From assembly GCF_030866825.1 (NCBI RefSeq), contig NZ_CP133020.1:4216001-4280000 (forward strand): 64,000 nucleotides of DNA, read 5' to 3'. This DNA is from Rathayibacter sp. SW19. GTDB taxonomy: Bacteria > Actinomycetota > Actinomycetes > Actinomycetales > Microbacteriaceae. Under the pieces are notes generated by a model that was not told the DNA's origin, ran no database searches, and saw only the letters and a list, made by a program, of their open reading frames with translations. Below, piece by piece: positions 42,033 to 51,114 of this stretch (position 1 is its first letter; each line of letters opens with the position of its first letter). The position numbers and the translations under genes were made by a program.

Positions 42033-44750
42033 CTAGACCTCAATAACTTTCATGACCTCGTCGCCATAGTCGTTGATGACTTTGACGGCGATCTTGCCGG
42101 AGGAAGGGCGGTCGAACGGCATGGAGACGTCGCGATTGAGCTGCGCCCACGCGTCCGCGTTGATGTCGGCTTTCAGCGCGGTCTTCAGCTTCTTGTAGGG
42201 GTCGTTGCCACCGGTGAAATAGCAGTGGCGCACGAAGAACGACTCCTCGTTGTAGTCGGTGTCAATCATCCACAGGGCGATGCGCTCGGTGCCAACGCTG
42301 CGCACGTCGCTCGTGGTCGGATCGTACACGTCGACGCCGTGCAGGGCGACCTGCAGCCTGCCGCCGTCGACCTCTGATACCTCGATGTCGGGCTCGCCGA
42401 ACACCGTGAACAGGTTGCCGGCGCCGGTCTTCTTCAGCTGCTCACCCATCAGCAGGTCGGCGTTCATGCGCACCAGCAGGACCTTGATGCGGCCGAGGTC
42501 GCGCTCACCCTCGACGGTGGCGAAGCCGTCACCTGCGTCGACGACGGTCACGCCGTCGTCCTCGGTGACGTTCGTGGCAAGCGGGTCGAACGAGAAGCCC
42601 AGCACGCACAACAGGTCGACCTCAGAGTCGGCGATGGCCTCGCGTGCGGCACGCTTGATGAACCCGGGTGAGACGGTGCCATATTGCGGACCGATCGCGA
42701 TCGCGATTCGGCTGGATGCAGCACCAGCGCTCGGCTCATCACCGCTGCGGCGGTCGCCGATCGCCTGCACATGAGTGCCGGCGTAAGCGTCGAGGCTTGC
42801 AAAATGGATGCGCTCGGCCTTGCGTCCGTTCTGGATACCGGCACGCTGCAAGTTGTCGAGAATGGACTTTTCGAATTGCGCGTCATCCAGCGTGTCGTCA
42901 GATGCTGGCAGGAACGCCTCTGCGTCGTCGAATGTCAGCGACCGGTGCGGCGACAGGCTCTCGACCGTGAACGGGCCGGTGACCCGCACCCGTTTCTTGT
43001 CCTCATACGGCTTGTCGTAGAGATACTCGAAGTCGGCGTGGCGCTTGATCGCCGCGTCGATCTCGTCACGCGTCATACCCTCGTGAATGTCGGGGTTGTT
43101 CGCGATGGACTTCAGCGTGATGTGCTGCACGCGCTCGCACACAAACCCGTGCCGGATGTCGTTGCCGGCCCCTTGCGGATCGATGGCGGTGCTCGACAGC
43201 TGGCCTTCCTTCTTGCGCCCCTCTGCACTGTCGGCAAGCAGGTAGTAGGGGAACCTTCCGCCCATGAGCCGCTGCCGCGCGAGGGCCAGCGCGACGCGGG
43301 AGGTGTCGACTGTGATCCAGCGACGGCCCCACTGTTCGGCGACATACGCCGTCGTACCGGAGCCGCAGGTGGGGTCGAGCACTAGGTCGCCGGGGTCGGT
43401 GGTCATGAGCATGCAGCGCTCGATGACCTTCGTGATGGTTTGAACCACGTAAAGCCTGTCGTCACCGCGAAAGCCACCCGTGACGGTATCGGCCCAGACG
43501 CTTCCGATCGTGTCAACTGCAAAGTCATCCCAGTAGCGCACAAATCGAAGAGTGTTGCCCTTTACGATCAGTCGGCGCGCAGCCTGGAGTTTGTCGACAC
43601 CTGCACGATTCGTCTTCCAATGGTTTCCAGCAGCTGGGTGGTAATCCTGACCCTCAAAGTCGATAATGAATCCACCGTCTGCCGTTTCTCCGTCAGATAT
43701 CAGGGGATTGCGCGCGATGAGCCTCCCGACGAGGGAACGAGGCGCTCGCTTCTCACTTGCATTCAATGCGCGGCGGCATCCGGCCGCATCCTCTACGTAA
43801 TCGTAGAACGCAGTGTCTTCAGGCTCTGGCAATACTGGCGCATAGAGCCGTTGAAACTTTACAGCTGTGGCGTCCTTCGCATACCAGTGCACGTAGTCAA
43901 AGTTGCGCGGTAGCGCAGACGAAGTGAAACCGCCGGTTTTCTTGAAGTCGACTGTAGCCACGAAGTTCTCACTCCCGAACACCTCGTCCAGCAGGCTCCG
44001 CACGAGGTGCACATTCTCGTCACCGATCTGCACGAACACCGACCCCGATTCCGTGAGCAGATCGCGAGCGACGACGAGCCGGTCGCGCAGATACGACAGG
44101 TAGGAATGGATCCCGAACTCCCAGGTGTCACGGAAAGCCTTGATCTGCTCGGCCTCGCGGGCGGCATCCTCGAGCTTGCCGTCTTTCACGTCACGCTTGC
44201 GGGCCGAAACCTGCCAGTTCGAGCCGAATTTAATGCCGTACGGCGGGTCGAGGTAGATCATTTGCACCTTGCCGCGCAGCTGCTCTCGCCCGGCGAGGGA
44301 GCCCATGACCTGCAGCGAGTCGCCGAGGATCATACGGTTCTTCCAGCTCTCCTGATGCTGGTAGAACTCGACCTGTGAAAGCTCGTCGAGTTCGTCGTAG
44401 TCGGAGAAGTCGAACATTGTGGGGGCAGGCGCTTCGGCTCGCTGCGCTCGCTCAGCGGCCGGGGAGCGGCGGAGGTTCTCGATGAGCACGCGGGGGTCGA
44501 TCTTCTCCTGTATGTAAATCGGTGGCGCGTCGACGAGCATCTCGTCATCGCCGTCGTCGAACTTGCCACGCCACACCAATTGTGGGTCCAGAGTTGGGTC
44601 ACGCCGATCGAATGGCACGGGCGGAAGAGCGTCTCTCGTCTCGTCGTAGAACGTGCCCGCGGCATCCGCTGTCGGAATGTTGGTGCGAGTGTCATCGTGC
44701 GTGATGGCGTCGACGGGGGTTGGGCCCTTGATTGCAGCGCGGCGTGCCAT
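42033..44750 (-). CDS. mod: Type III-like adenine DNA methyltransferase (Mod)
   Basis: A 905-residue beta-class (motif IV before motif I) N6-adenine or N4-cytosine methyltransferase. The catalytic DPPY is at residues 168-171 (MIYLDPPYGIKFGSNWQ), LTESGSVFVQIGDENVH follows, and the AdoMet site is DPTCGSGTT from Asp459. Residues 180-230 and 570-880 are the usual recognition and subunit regions of large Mod proteins. The start ATG lies two bases after the Res stop. Residues 98-110 (AAERAQRAEAPAP) are repeat-encoded and lie in a linker before the domain. It protects self DNA and supplies specificity for the paired restriction subunit. Confidence 0.9.
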   Translation of the reverse strand: MARRAAIKGPTPVDAITHDDTRTNIPTADAAGTFYDETRDALPPVPFDRRDPTLDPQLVWRGKFDDGDDEMLVDAPPIYIQEKIDPRVLIENLRRSPAAERAQRAEAPAPTMFDFSDYDELDELSQVEFYQHQESWKNRMILGDSLQVMGSLAGREQLRGKVQMIYLDPPYGIKFGSNWQVSARKRDVKDGKLEDAAREAEQIKAFRDTWEFGIHSYLSYLRDRLVVARDLLTESGSVFVQIGDENVHLVRSLLDEVFGSENFVATVDFKKTGGFTSSALPRNFDYVHWYAKDATAVKFQRLYAPVLPEPEDTAFYDYVEDAAGCRRALNASEKRAPRSLVGRLIARNPLISDGETADGGFIIDFEGQDYHPAAGNHWKTNRAGVDKLQAARRLIVKGNTLRFVRYWDDFAVDTIGSVWADTVTGGFRGDDRLYVVQTITKVIERCMLMTTDPGDLVLDPTCGSGTTAYVAEQWGRRWITVDTSRVALALARQRLMGGRFPYYLLADSAEGRKKEGQLSSTAIDPQGAGNDIRHGFVCERVQHITLKSIANNPDIHEGMTRDEIDAAIKRHADFEYLYDKPYEDKKRVRVTGPFTVESLSPHRSLTFDDAEAFLPASDDTLDDAQFEKSILDNLQRAGIQNGRKAERIHFASLDAYAGTHVQAIGDRRSGDEPSAGAASSRIAIAIGPQYGTVSPGFIKRAAREAIADSEVDLLCVLGFSFDPLATNVTEDDGVTVVDAGDGFATVEGERDLGRIKVLLVRMNADLLMGEQLKKTGAGNLFTVFGEPDIEVSEVDGGRLQVALHGVDVYDPTTSDVRSVGTERIALWMIDTDYNEESFFVRHCYFTGGNDPYKKLKTALKADINADAWAQLNRDVSMPFDRPSSGKIAVKVINDYGDEVMKVIEV
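44421..44459 (-). repeat. In-frame repeat fragment inside mod
   Basis: The plus-strand words CGCTTCGGCTCGCTGCGCTC and GCTCAGCGGCCGGG encode AAERAQRAEAPAP in the methyltransferase. The related GTTGCTGAGCGCAGCCGAAG in the E2 gene at 51355 encodes VAERSRSAEP. Confidence 0.65.
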
Positions 44751-44752
44751 GC

Positions 44753-47700
44753 TCAGCCTTCCGTGGACTCTTCGCGGGAGAGCCCCGCGAGCAGGTTCGT
44801 ATACAACAGGTCGGGGTCGCCGACGATGGGCGCGTCGGCGATGAGCAGGCGCAGCACTTTGCGCAGGTAATTCTCTGCGTCGTCAACTGCAGCCTTGCCC
44901 ATCTCCACATATCCCCAGCGGCCGAAGCCGCCGTGATTGTTGACGGCCGCGCACCAGCTGTCGCGAGCGGTGCGTGCCTTCTCCTTGGTCGGGCCGGGGC
45001 TCTTCTGCGAGCCGGAGACCTCGACGATGAGTGTGCGGGTGAAGTCTTCGCCGGGCTGTTGCGGCAGGCGCAGCAAGAAATCGGGCCAGTACTGGTGCGA
45101 GCGGCCCTTGTACACGTAGGGGATCGTGAAGCCGAGATGGTCATTCTTCACGTAGCTCGTGATAACCCCGTCTTCGGCGAGCTTTTCGCAGGTCACTGCG
45201 AGCTCTCGCTCCCATTCGTTGCCGACCTTGCCGTCGAGGGTGACGTGGCTGACGTGGGAGCGTGTCGTCTCAAAGTGGTGTTTGCGGGTGTCGAAAGACA
45301 CACCAGTCGTCGAGGAGCGCGGCTCGAACGGGCTGAGGATTGGGCGCAGACGCGGCCGACGCGCGTCGTCGCTCTCGAGTCTGGTGATCGCGTTGTAGAT
45401 CGCCTCGGCCGCGAGTCGCTGTGGTTCCGCCAGGGAGAGGTAGCCGAGCGTATAGCCGGGAGCGGTGTCGACGCACTGATTCAACCACTGCTTGGTGAAC
45501 TCGACCAGGCGCGGGAACAACCAGGGGCGAGCATCACCCTGTGTTGTGAAGAACTGGTTGAGGATGTGCCGGGCGACGAGGAATGCGAGCTCCTGCTCGC
45601 GCACCTCCTTCAGACCCTCAATGCGCTCGGGCGTGCCGATCAAAGGCTCGTTCTGCACCCAGCTGGGAACCGTCTCGTTGTCGAGGCGGATGCGGGCTGC
45701 ATCATCGACATCGAAGATGAGCTCGGCATCCGGGATTTCAACGCGATAGCCGGAAAGTACGGGGAAGTCGATCTCGAGTTCGGCTCGCTCATCCAACGCC
45801 TCGACGCGGATAGCCGGCTCGGGCGGTTTTGCCTGCGGCACCGGTTTATCCGCGGGGATGAACGCAAACGGAATGCCATAGGCGTTCGCATACTCGACAC
45901 CGAACATGCCTTTGTCGTCAGCAACGTACGACCGGCGACGCAGGCCGCGCCCGATCACCTGCTCGCACAGCAGCTGCGACCCGAATGCGCGCACCCCGAG
46001 GATGTGCGTGACGGTATTCGCATCCCACCCCTCGGTGAGCATCGAGACGCTCACAACGCAGCGCACCTGTTCTCCGAGCTTGTCTTTCTTGCCGACGGTG
46101 TTCATCACCTCGCGCAGCAGCGCCTTGTCATCAAGATTCTCGGCGTCACTGTGTCGACCCGCTTCGCGCAACGTCCGCTTGAATGCCTCGATCTGCTCGG
46201 CTGCGGCATCCTTGAACTCCTTCGACATCGCGTCGTCAGCCTCAAGTTGCTTGGAGTCGATGATGATCGACCGAGGAATGGCGACCAAGCTGCCGTTCTC
46301 GACATTGCTGAACTTCTCCAGATGGCCCGTGACGTGCACTGACTCATCGCCGACGCGCTTCTCGTAGCCCGCGATCCACTCGTAGATTAGCTTGGAGACC
46401 ACGGTGTTCGGGGTGACGAGGATCATCACGGGCGGGGGTTCGCCCATCGACTGCAGGTGCTCCTCCCACCGAGAGTATGAGACTTCGTAGCTTTTGTAGA
46501 GGCTCCGCAGGGCGCCGTCGAGAGCGGCGGGGATAATCCACGAGCCGGGCTCGGTGGGCGCGGCCCTCACGGTCTTGGGCCACGCAGGGTCATCCTTCAC
46601 CTGGTCATATAGGTTCAGATACTTCACGACGTCACCGGCCGAGTCATCGTCGACGGGCAGGCGGGGCACCTTCACGATGCCCGACTCGATGGCATCCATC
46701 AGCGAGAAGTCGCTGACCGCCCAGGGGAAGATCAGCCCCTCACTCCAGCCGGAGCCCTTGAGATAGAACGGAGTCGCCGACAGGTCGTAGACCGTCTTAA
46801 CGCCGGAATAGCGGCGGATCCAGTCGACGCCTCGGAACCACACCTTGGCATCTTCGAGGTCGGCCTTGGTGTCGGCATCCGCTTTGCTCTTCAGATCAGC
46901 GTGATCGCGGTCCGTGGTGTTCACCTGGTAGCAGTGGTGCGCCTCATCGTTGATGACGATGATCTCGCCCTTGCCGCGGGTGCCGCCAACACCCTTGAGC
47001 ACTCGCGAGACGACGGCCTGCGGCGTCTCTTTAAAGGGATCGTCTGGCATGTTCTTGCCCGCAAGCAGGAGCTTGCGTGTGTTGGCTGCGACGCCTTTGA
47101 TCTCTTTCGCGTCGCGTTGCATGAGCTGGTGATAGTTGATCACCGAGATCTCAGCCTTCCCGAGTTCGCCGCGCAGATGTCGCGGCAGGATGTCGCGCTC
47201 GTCGTAGTAGTTGTCGGGACTCGCCGGCTGCAGCACGCTGAGCCGATCGCGAATAGTGATGCCGGGCGTGATGACAAGGAAGCGCTTGGCGAAGCGGGAG
47301 TCCTGCGGGTTGGCGATCTTGTTCAGCGATTGCCAGGCGATGAGCATGGTCATCACGACGGTCTTGCCGGTGCCGGTTGCCATCTTCAGCGCAATACGCG
47401 GAAGGCCTGCATTGTGCGTATCGTTGGCGTCTTTGAGCAGCGTGCGCCAGTCGGCACCACCGACGCGGCTCGGCGTGTAGCCAGGGCGCCCGACGACCTC
47501 GTGCAGGAAGATTGCGGTCTCAGCCGCCTCACGCTGGGCAAAAAGGATGCGGTTGTCACGCGTCGGGCTCGACCAGTGCTCGAGTAGGCAGCGACTGGTG
47601 GCTGTGACGCTTGGGTATCCGGTGTCGCGCCAGTGCCGCACCTCGTCACGCAACTGGTCAATCGCGTCGTTCTCGACGATCAGTTCATCGGTGACCGAGA

Positions 47701-47905
47701 GGATGTCGAGCTGGGGCTGCTCGAACATCAGCGTGCCGTGCTTGCCACGCTTCTTCGGCTTGGGCACCGGAACAAATGACTCGCTTGGGCGTCTACCCTC
47801 GATTAGTTCACCCGTTGGACCCTTGTCGCCAATCTCCCAATGCTGCATTGGTTCGTTGTAGGGAGAGTTAATGATCGGATTGTCCATTGACGCCTGGGTC
47901 ACCAC
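44753..47905 (-). CDS. res: Type III-like restriction subunit (DEAD/DEAH helicase-endonuclease)
   Basis: A 1050-residue superfamily 2 helicase-nuclease. The N-terminus (NPIINSPYNEPMQHWEIGD) is that of the large Res group sometimes called BPTD_3080. Walker A is ALKMATGTGKTVVM (Lys181), the box II motif is DEAH at 320-323, and SMLTEGWDANTVTHILGVRA plus EQVIGRGLRR are motifs V and VI. A C-terminal PD-(D/E)XK-like region has Asp942 (YWPDFLLRL) and Glu962 in LIVEVSG, where the usual Lys is Ser964. GTG start at 47905; the second GTG or the ATG at residue 7 are alternatives. It is the promoter-proximal gene of the res-mod-coiled-coil operon. Confidence 0.88.
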   Translation of the reverse strand: MVTQASMDNPIINSPYNEPMQHWEIGDKGPTGELIEGRRPSESFVPVPKPKKRGKHGTLMFEQPQLDILSVTDELIVENDAIDQLRDEVRHWRDTGYPSVTATSRCLLEHWSSPTRDNRILFAQREAAETAIFLHEVVGRPGYTPSRVGGADWRTLLKDANDTHNAGLPRIALKMATGTGKTVVMTMLIAWQSLNKIANPQDSRFAKRFLVITPGITIRDRLSVLQPASPDNYYDERDILPRHLRGELGKAEISVINYHQLMQRDAKEIKGVAANTRKLLLAGKNMPDDPFKETPQAVVSRVLKGVGGTRGKGEIIVINDEAHHCYQVNTTDRDHADLKSKADADTKADLEDAKVWFRGVDWIRRYSGVKTVYDLSATPFYLKGSGWSEGLIFPWAVSDFSLMDAIESGIVKVPRLPVDDDSAGDVVKYLNLYDQVKDDPAWPKTVRAAPTEPGSWIIPAALDGALRSLYKSYEVSYSRWEEHLQSMGEPPPVMILVTPNTVVSKLIYEWIAGYEKRVGDESVHVTGHLEKFSNVENGSLVAIPRSIIIDSKQLEADDAMSKEFKDAAAEQIEAFKRTLREAGRHSDAENLDDKALLREVMNTVGKKDKLGEQVRCVVSVSMLTEGWDANTVTHILGVRAFGSQLLCEQVIGRGLRRRSYVADDKGMFGVEYANAYGIPFAFIPADKPVPQAKPPEPAIRVEALDERAELEIDFPVLSGYRVEIPDAELIFDVDDAARIRLDNETVPSWVQNEPLIGTPERIEGLKEVREQELAFLVARHILNQFFTTQGDARPWLFPRLVEFTKQWLNQCVDTAPGYTLGYLSLAEPQRLAAEAIYNAITRLESDDARRPRLRPILSPFEPRSSTTGVSFDTRKHHFETTRSHVSHVTLDGKVGNEWERELAVTCEKLAEDGVITSYVKNDHLGFTIPYVYKGRSHQYWPDFLLRLPQQPGEDFTRTLIVEVSGSQKSPGPTKEKARTARDSWCAAVNNHGGFGRWGYVEMGKAAVDDAENYLRKVLRLLIADAPIVGDPDLLYTNLLAGLSREESTEG

Positions 47906-48035
47906 GATCCCTACTTTCAGCTATGCCGTCGGCGTTGGCCGAAGATCAATCCCTGATATGCACCATAGCGGCCCGCACCGTCATTCCGCGTGCGCGCAAG
48001 ATGTCACGCCCCCTGCTGCGTTAGACGGACTGGAG

Positions 48036-48172
48036 GGCACGTACTCGGTCAGCGCCTCGATGCGGATATCGTCGCCCGGCTTCACCGTGCTGCTGCGCAC
48101 GATAATGCCCATGACGCCTGCTTGCGCCCGATTGTGCCGTCTGGCTCGCGCAGCAGCACTTGCTTCATGAAG
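48036..48172 (-). pseudogene. MOSC gene remnant, right flank of defence island
   Basis: About 135 bases align with the 3' part of the intact MOSC gene (34117-34250), encoding a version of TVKPGDDIRIEALTEYVP. A one-base shift near 48120 breaks the frame and the conserved DPCEQL region is not preserved beyond 48172. It lies 130 bases upstream of the first gene of the island, mirroring the shard at 36276. The remainder of the 47906-48331 gap holds only the repeat below. Confidence 0.75.
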
Positions 48173-48271
48173 ATCGGGGCAGGCCGTCGACGACAGACCG
48201 GAGTCTGCGCGCAAGCCCGGACGAAAATCGCGAGAGTGTCCTGTTTTACGTGCAATTTCCGGTTAGACGTG

Positions 48272-48318
48272 ACAGGTCTCGATACGCCTGCTCGCTACGC
48301 TCGCGGGCTACTCGACCA
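48272..48318. repeat. Intergenic palindromic repeat
   Basis: One copy of the element seen at 7290: GTCTCGATACGCCTGCTCGC, then CTACGCTCGCGGG and CTACTCGACCA. The two ends are inverted versions of words found in coding copies in hutF and E2 (GGTCGAGTAGCGAGC and GCGTATCGAG). Confidence 0.75.
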
Positions 48319-48331
48319 CTGGCTTGCGGCA

Positions 48332-48772
48332 TCACCGGGTGTCGTGGTCCTCGAAGATCAACGCGGTCTTCGTGTCACGCACGGCTGCGATCGACTGCAG
48401 TTCTTCAAGTACGACGCGCCGCAGATCTTCGTTGTCTCGCGCCCGCACAAGCAGCAGAACGTCGAAGTCACCGCCGACCAGCGCGACATGCTCGACCTCG
48501 GGAATGGCGATCAGTTGATCGCGCAACTCGTGCCAGTTCGCCTGGTCGACCCGCATGGTCACATACGCCGACGATGCTTTGCCGACCCGCACCGGATCGA
48601 CCTTCGCGGTGAACCCCGTGATCACCCCCGCATCGACCAGGCGCGCCACCCGTGAGTATGCGTTCGCCCGCGAAATGTGGGCAGCTTGCGCCACCGCGCT
48701 GATGGATGCCCGCCCGTCGCGCCGCAACTGCGTCACGATTCGCAGATCCACCTCGTCCAACGGCTCCGACAT
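48332..48772 (-). CDS. bkdR: Lrp/AsnC-family regulator
   Basis: A 146-residue feast/famine regulator: an N-terminal helix-turn-helix (ISAVAQAAHISRANAYSRVA) and a C-terminal RAM ligand domain (VTMRVDQANWHELRDQLIAI, then VALVGGDFDVLLLVRARDN). The ATG at 48772 has GGAAGG about ten bases upstream; a TTG three codons earlier is too close to it. It is divergent from the 2-oxoacid dehydrogenase operon across a 156-base gap, the usual arrangement for a BkdR-type activator that senses branched-chain amino acids. The assignment as BkdR is by position. Confidence 0.85.
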   Translation of the reverse strand: MSEPLDEVDLRIVTQLRRDGRASISAVAQAAHISRANAYSRVARLVDAGVITGFTAKVDPVRVGKASSAYVTMRVDQANWHELRDQLIAIPEVEHVALVGGDFDVLLLVRARDNEDLRRVVLEELQSIAAVRDTKTALIFEDHDTR

Positions 48773-48928
48773 TGTGTCCAAACCTTCCTAGCGGAACCTA
48801 CAGTTGATAGACATTCTGCCAGCCTGAACTGCATGAAGCACAAAACATCTAGCAATGTACGTCGGACTGGCGACATTCTCCAAGAAAAGTCATCCTAGAG
48901 AAGAGCGACGTCTTTCGAAGGAGAACGG

Positions 48929-50074
48929 ATGCCTGACTCGATTCCGACACAATCGGAGCGACTACAAACCCACGCTGCACTGCTTCCCGACCTCGAACCC
49001 GTGCAGCTGATCGACCAGAACGGCATGGTGCGCGCCGGCATCCGCCACGCGATGCCCGACGCCGACCGCCTCATCGAGGGCTATCGGCAACTCGTGATCG
49101 GCCGCCGCGTCAACGACCAGGCCAGCGCGCTCGTGCGCCAGGGCAGGCTCGCGGTGTACCCGTCGTCGCACGGCCAGGAAGCGTGCCAGGTCGCCGCGGC
49201 GCTCGTGCTCGGCGATCAAGACTGGCTCTTCCCAACCTACCGAGACACGGTCGCGGTGCTGGCCCGCGGTGTCGACCCTGTCGAAGCGTTCGTGCTGCTG
49301 CGCGGCGATTGGCACAGCGGCTATGACCCGCATCGGCACAATGTCGCGACCCAGTCCACTCCGCTCGCAACCCAATTGCTGCACGCCGTCGGCTTCGCGC
49401 ATGCGGCGAAGCTCCGCGGCGAAGACACCGTCGTTTTGGCCATGTGCGGCGACGGCGCGACCAGTGAGGGCGACTTTCACGAGGCTCTCAACTTTGCCGC
49501 GGTCTTCCACCTGCCGGTCGTCTTCCTCGTTCAGAACAATGGCTACGCCATCTCAGTGCCGCTCTCACGGCAGACCGCGGCGCCCTCGCTCGCGCACAAA
49601 GCCATCGGCTACGGAATGCCTGGCGTGCGTGTCGACGGCAATGATCTCGCCGCGATGCTGGCGGTCATGACGGATGCCGTGACGTCGGCCCGCGCGGGCG
49701 GCGGCCCCGTGCTCATTGAGGCCGTCACCTATCGCATCGAGTCCCACACGAACGCGGACGACGCCACCCGATATCGCAGCGACGCCGAGGTCGGGCCGTG
49801 GCGCGACCGCGACCCCCTCATTCGGATGCGTAGCTACCTCAGCAGCATCGGCGCACTCAGCGAGGGCGACGACGCCGCAATGCACGCCCAGGCCGAACGA
49901 GTGGCGACGGTTCTGCGCGATGCGCTGAACGCGGAGAGCGCGCCGACAGCATCCGATCTGTTCGAGTTCGTCTACGCGAACCGCACCCCGCAACTGAACG
50001 AACAGGCGGCAACGCTTGCTGATGAAATCGACCGCGATCACGACGAACTCCCGATAGGAGGCGAGCGGGCATGA
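48929..50074 (+). CDS. bkdA: Branched-chain 2-oxoacid dehydrogenase E1 alpha subunit
   Basis: A 381-residue thiamine-diphosphate-dependent E1 alpha subunit. It shows the TDP motif GDGATSEGDFHEALN ending in VQNNGYAIS, the RxxxP-type entrance VYPSSHGQEACQVAAALVL, and phosphorylation-loop region TYRIESHTNADDATRYRSDA. GAAGGAG lies a few bases before the ATG. With E1 beta it decarboxylates branched-chain 2-oxoacids (or pyruvate); the branched-chain assignment rests on the heterodimeric E1 and the divergent Lrp regulator. It overlaps the beta gene by ATGA. Confidence 0.88.
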   Translation: MPDSIPTQSERLQTHAALLPDLEPVQLIDQNGMVRAGIRHAMPDADRLIEGYRQLVIGRRVNDQASALVRQGRLAVYPSSHGQEACQVAAALVLGDQDWLFPTYRDTVAVLARGVDPVEAFVLLRGDWHSGYDPHRHNVATQSTPLATQLLHAVGFAHAAKLRGEDTVVLAMCGDGATSEGDFHEALNFAAVFHLPVVFLVQNNGYAISVPLSRQTAAPSLAHKAIGYGMPGVRVDGNDLAAMLAVMTDAVTSARAGGGPVLIEAVTYRIESHTNADDATRYRSDAEVGPWRDRDPLIRMRSYLSSIGALSEGDDAAMHAQAERVATVLRDALNAESAPTASDLFEFVYANRTPQLNEQAATLADEIDRDHDELPIGGERA

Positions 50075-51114
50075 CACTGTTGCACGACACCGACCGCGAA
50101 GCGGCGACGACACCGCTGCCCACGATGACGATGGCGCAGGCGCTGAACCGTGCGCTGACGGACGCGTTGGAGGCGGACGCATCCGTTCTGATCTTCGGCG
50201 AAGACGTCGGCCCGCTCGGCGGCGTGTTCCGCATCACGGATGGGCTGACCGCCCGGTTCGGCGAGAACCGCTGCTTCGATACGCCGTTGGCGGAGGCCGG
50301 CATCGTCGGAACTGCCGTCGGCATGGCGATGAACGGGATGCGCCCGGTCGTCGAAATGCAGTTCGATGCGTTCGCCTATCCCGCGTTCGAGCAGATCGTC
50401 GACCACGTCGCGAAGATGGGCAACCGCACTCGCGGCATGGTGCGTCTGCCGATGGTCATTCGTATTCCGTACGGCGGCGGAATCGGGGGGGTCGAGCACC
50501 ACTCGGACTCGTCCGAGGCGTATTACGCGCACACGCCGGGCCTCACGGTCGTGTCGCCGTCGAACCCGCAGGATGCCTATGGCCTGCTCCGCGCGGCGAT
50601 CGCCTCCCCAGACCCGGTGATCTTTCTCGAACCGAAGAAGCTGTATTGGACGAGCGGCGAGGTTGACATCGCGGCACCGCTGCCCTCAATCGGACGCGCC
50701 CGCATCGCACGTGAGGGAACGGATGCGACGCTGATCGCGTATGGACCGTCGGTTCCTGTCGCATTGGCCGCGGCCGAAGCCGCGGCTGCGGAAGGGCGCA
50801 GCTTGCAGGTGATCGATATGCGCACCATCACCCCGTTCGACGACGAGCTGGTCTGCGCGGCCGTGCGCTCGACAGGCCGTGCCGTCGTGGTGGCGGAGGC
50901 TCCCGGGTTCGCGAGTGTCGCCTCCGAGATCGTTGCGCGGGTCACCGAGCGCTGCTTCCACCATCTGTCGGCGCCCGTGCGGCGGGTGACCGGATTCGAC
51001 ATTCCGTTCCCGCCGCCGAAGCTCGAGAAGTTCTACCTGCCCGGGGTCGACCGAGTGCTCGACGCCGTGGATGAGTTGCAGTGGTTCGACGACTCCTCTG
51101 GAAGTCCGCGGTGA
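50071..51114 (+). CDS. bkdB: Branched-chain 2-oxoacid dehydrogenase E1 beta subunit
   Basis: A 347-residue E1 beta subunit: MAQALNRALTDALEADASVL, FGEDVGPLGGVFRIT, GIVGTAVGMAMNGMRPVVEM, YGGGIGGVEHHSDSSEAYYA and the C-terminal RVTGFDIPFPPPKLEKFYLP. Completes the E1 heterotetramer with the preceding subunit. It overlaps the E2 gene by GTGA. Length is normal. The E3 (lipoamide dehydrogenase) gene is not in the window. Confidence 0.9.
   Translation: MTLLHDTDREAATTPLPTMTMAQALNRALTDALEADASVLIFGEDVGPLGGVFRITDGLTARFGENRCFDTPLAEAGIVGTAVGMAMNGMRPVVEMQFDAFAYPAFEQIVDHVAKMGNRTRGMVRLPMVIRIPYGGGIGGVEHHSDSSEAYYAHTPGLTVVSPSNPQDAYGLLRAAIASPDPVIFLEPKKLYWTSGEVDIAAPLPSIGRARIAREGTDATLIAYGPSVPVALAAAEAAAAEGRSLQVIDMRTITPFDDELVCAAVRSTGRAVVVAEAPGFASVASEIVARVTERCFHHLSAPVRRVTGFDIPFPPPKLEKFYLPGVDRVLDAVDELQWFDDSSGSPR

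Noticed and set aside
44732..46342. A 536-codon open frame on the plus strand
   Set aside because: Antisense to the restriction subunit gene; no motif support.
36362..47905. BREX, DISARM or Gabija system
   Set aside because: No PglZ, BrxC, DrmA/B or GajA-like protein is present; the UvrD protein lacks the GajA partner and the methyltransferase pairs with a Res-type subunit.
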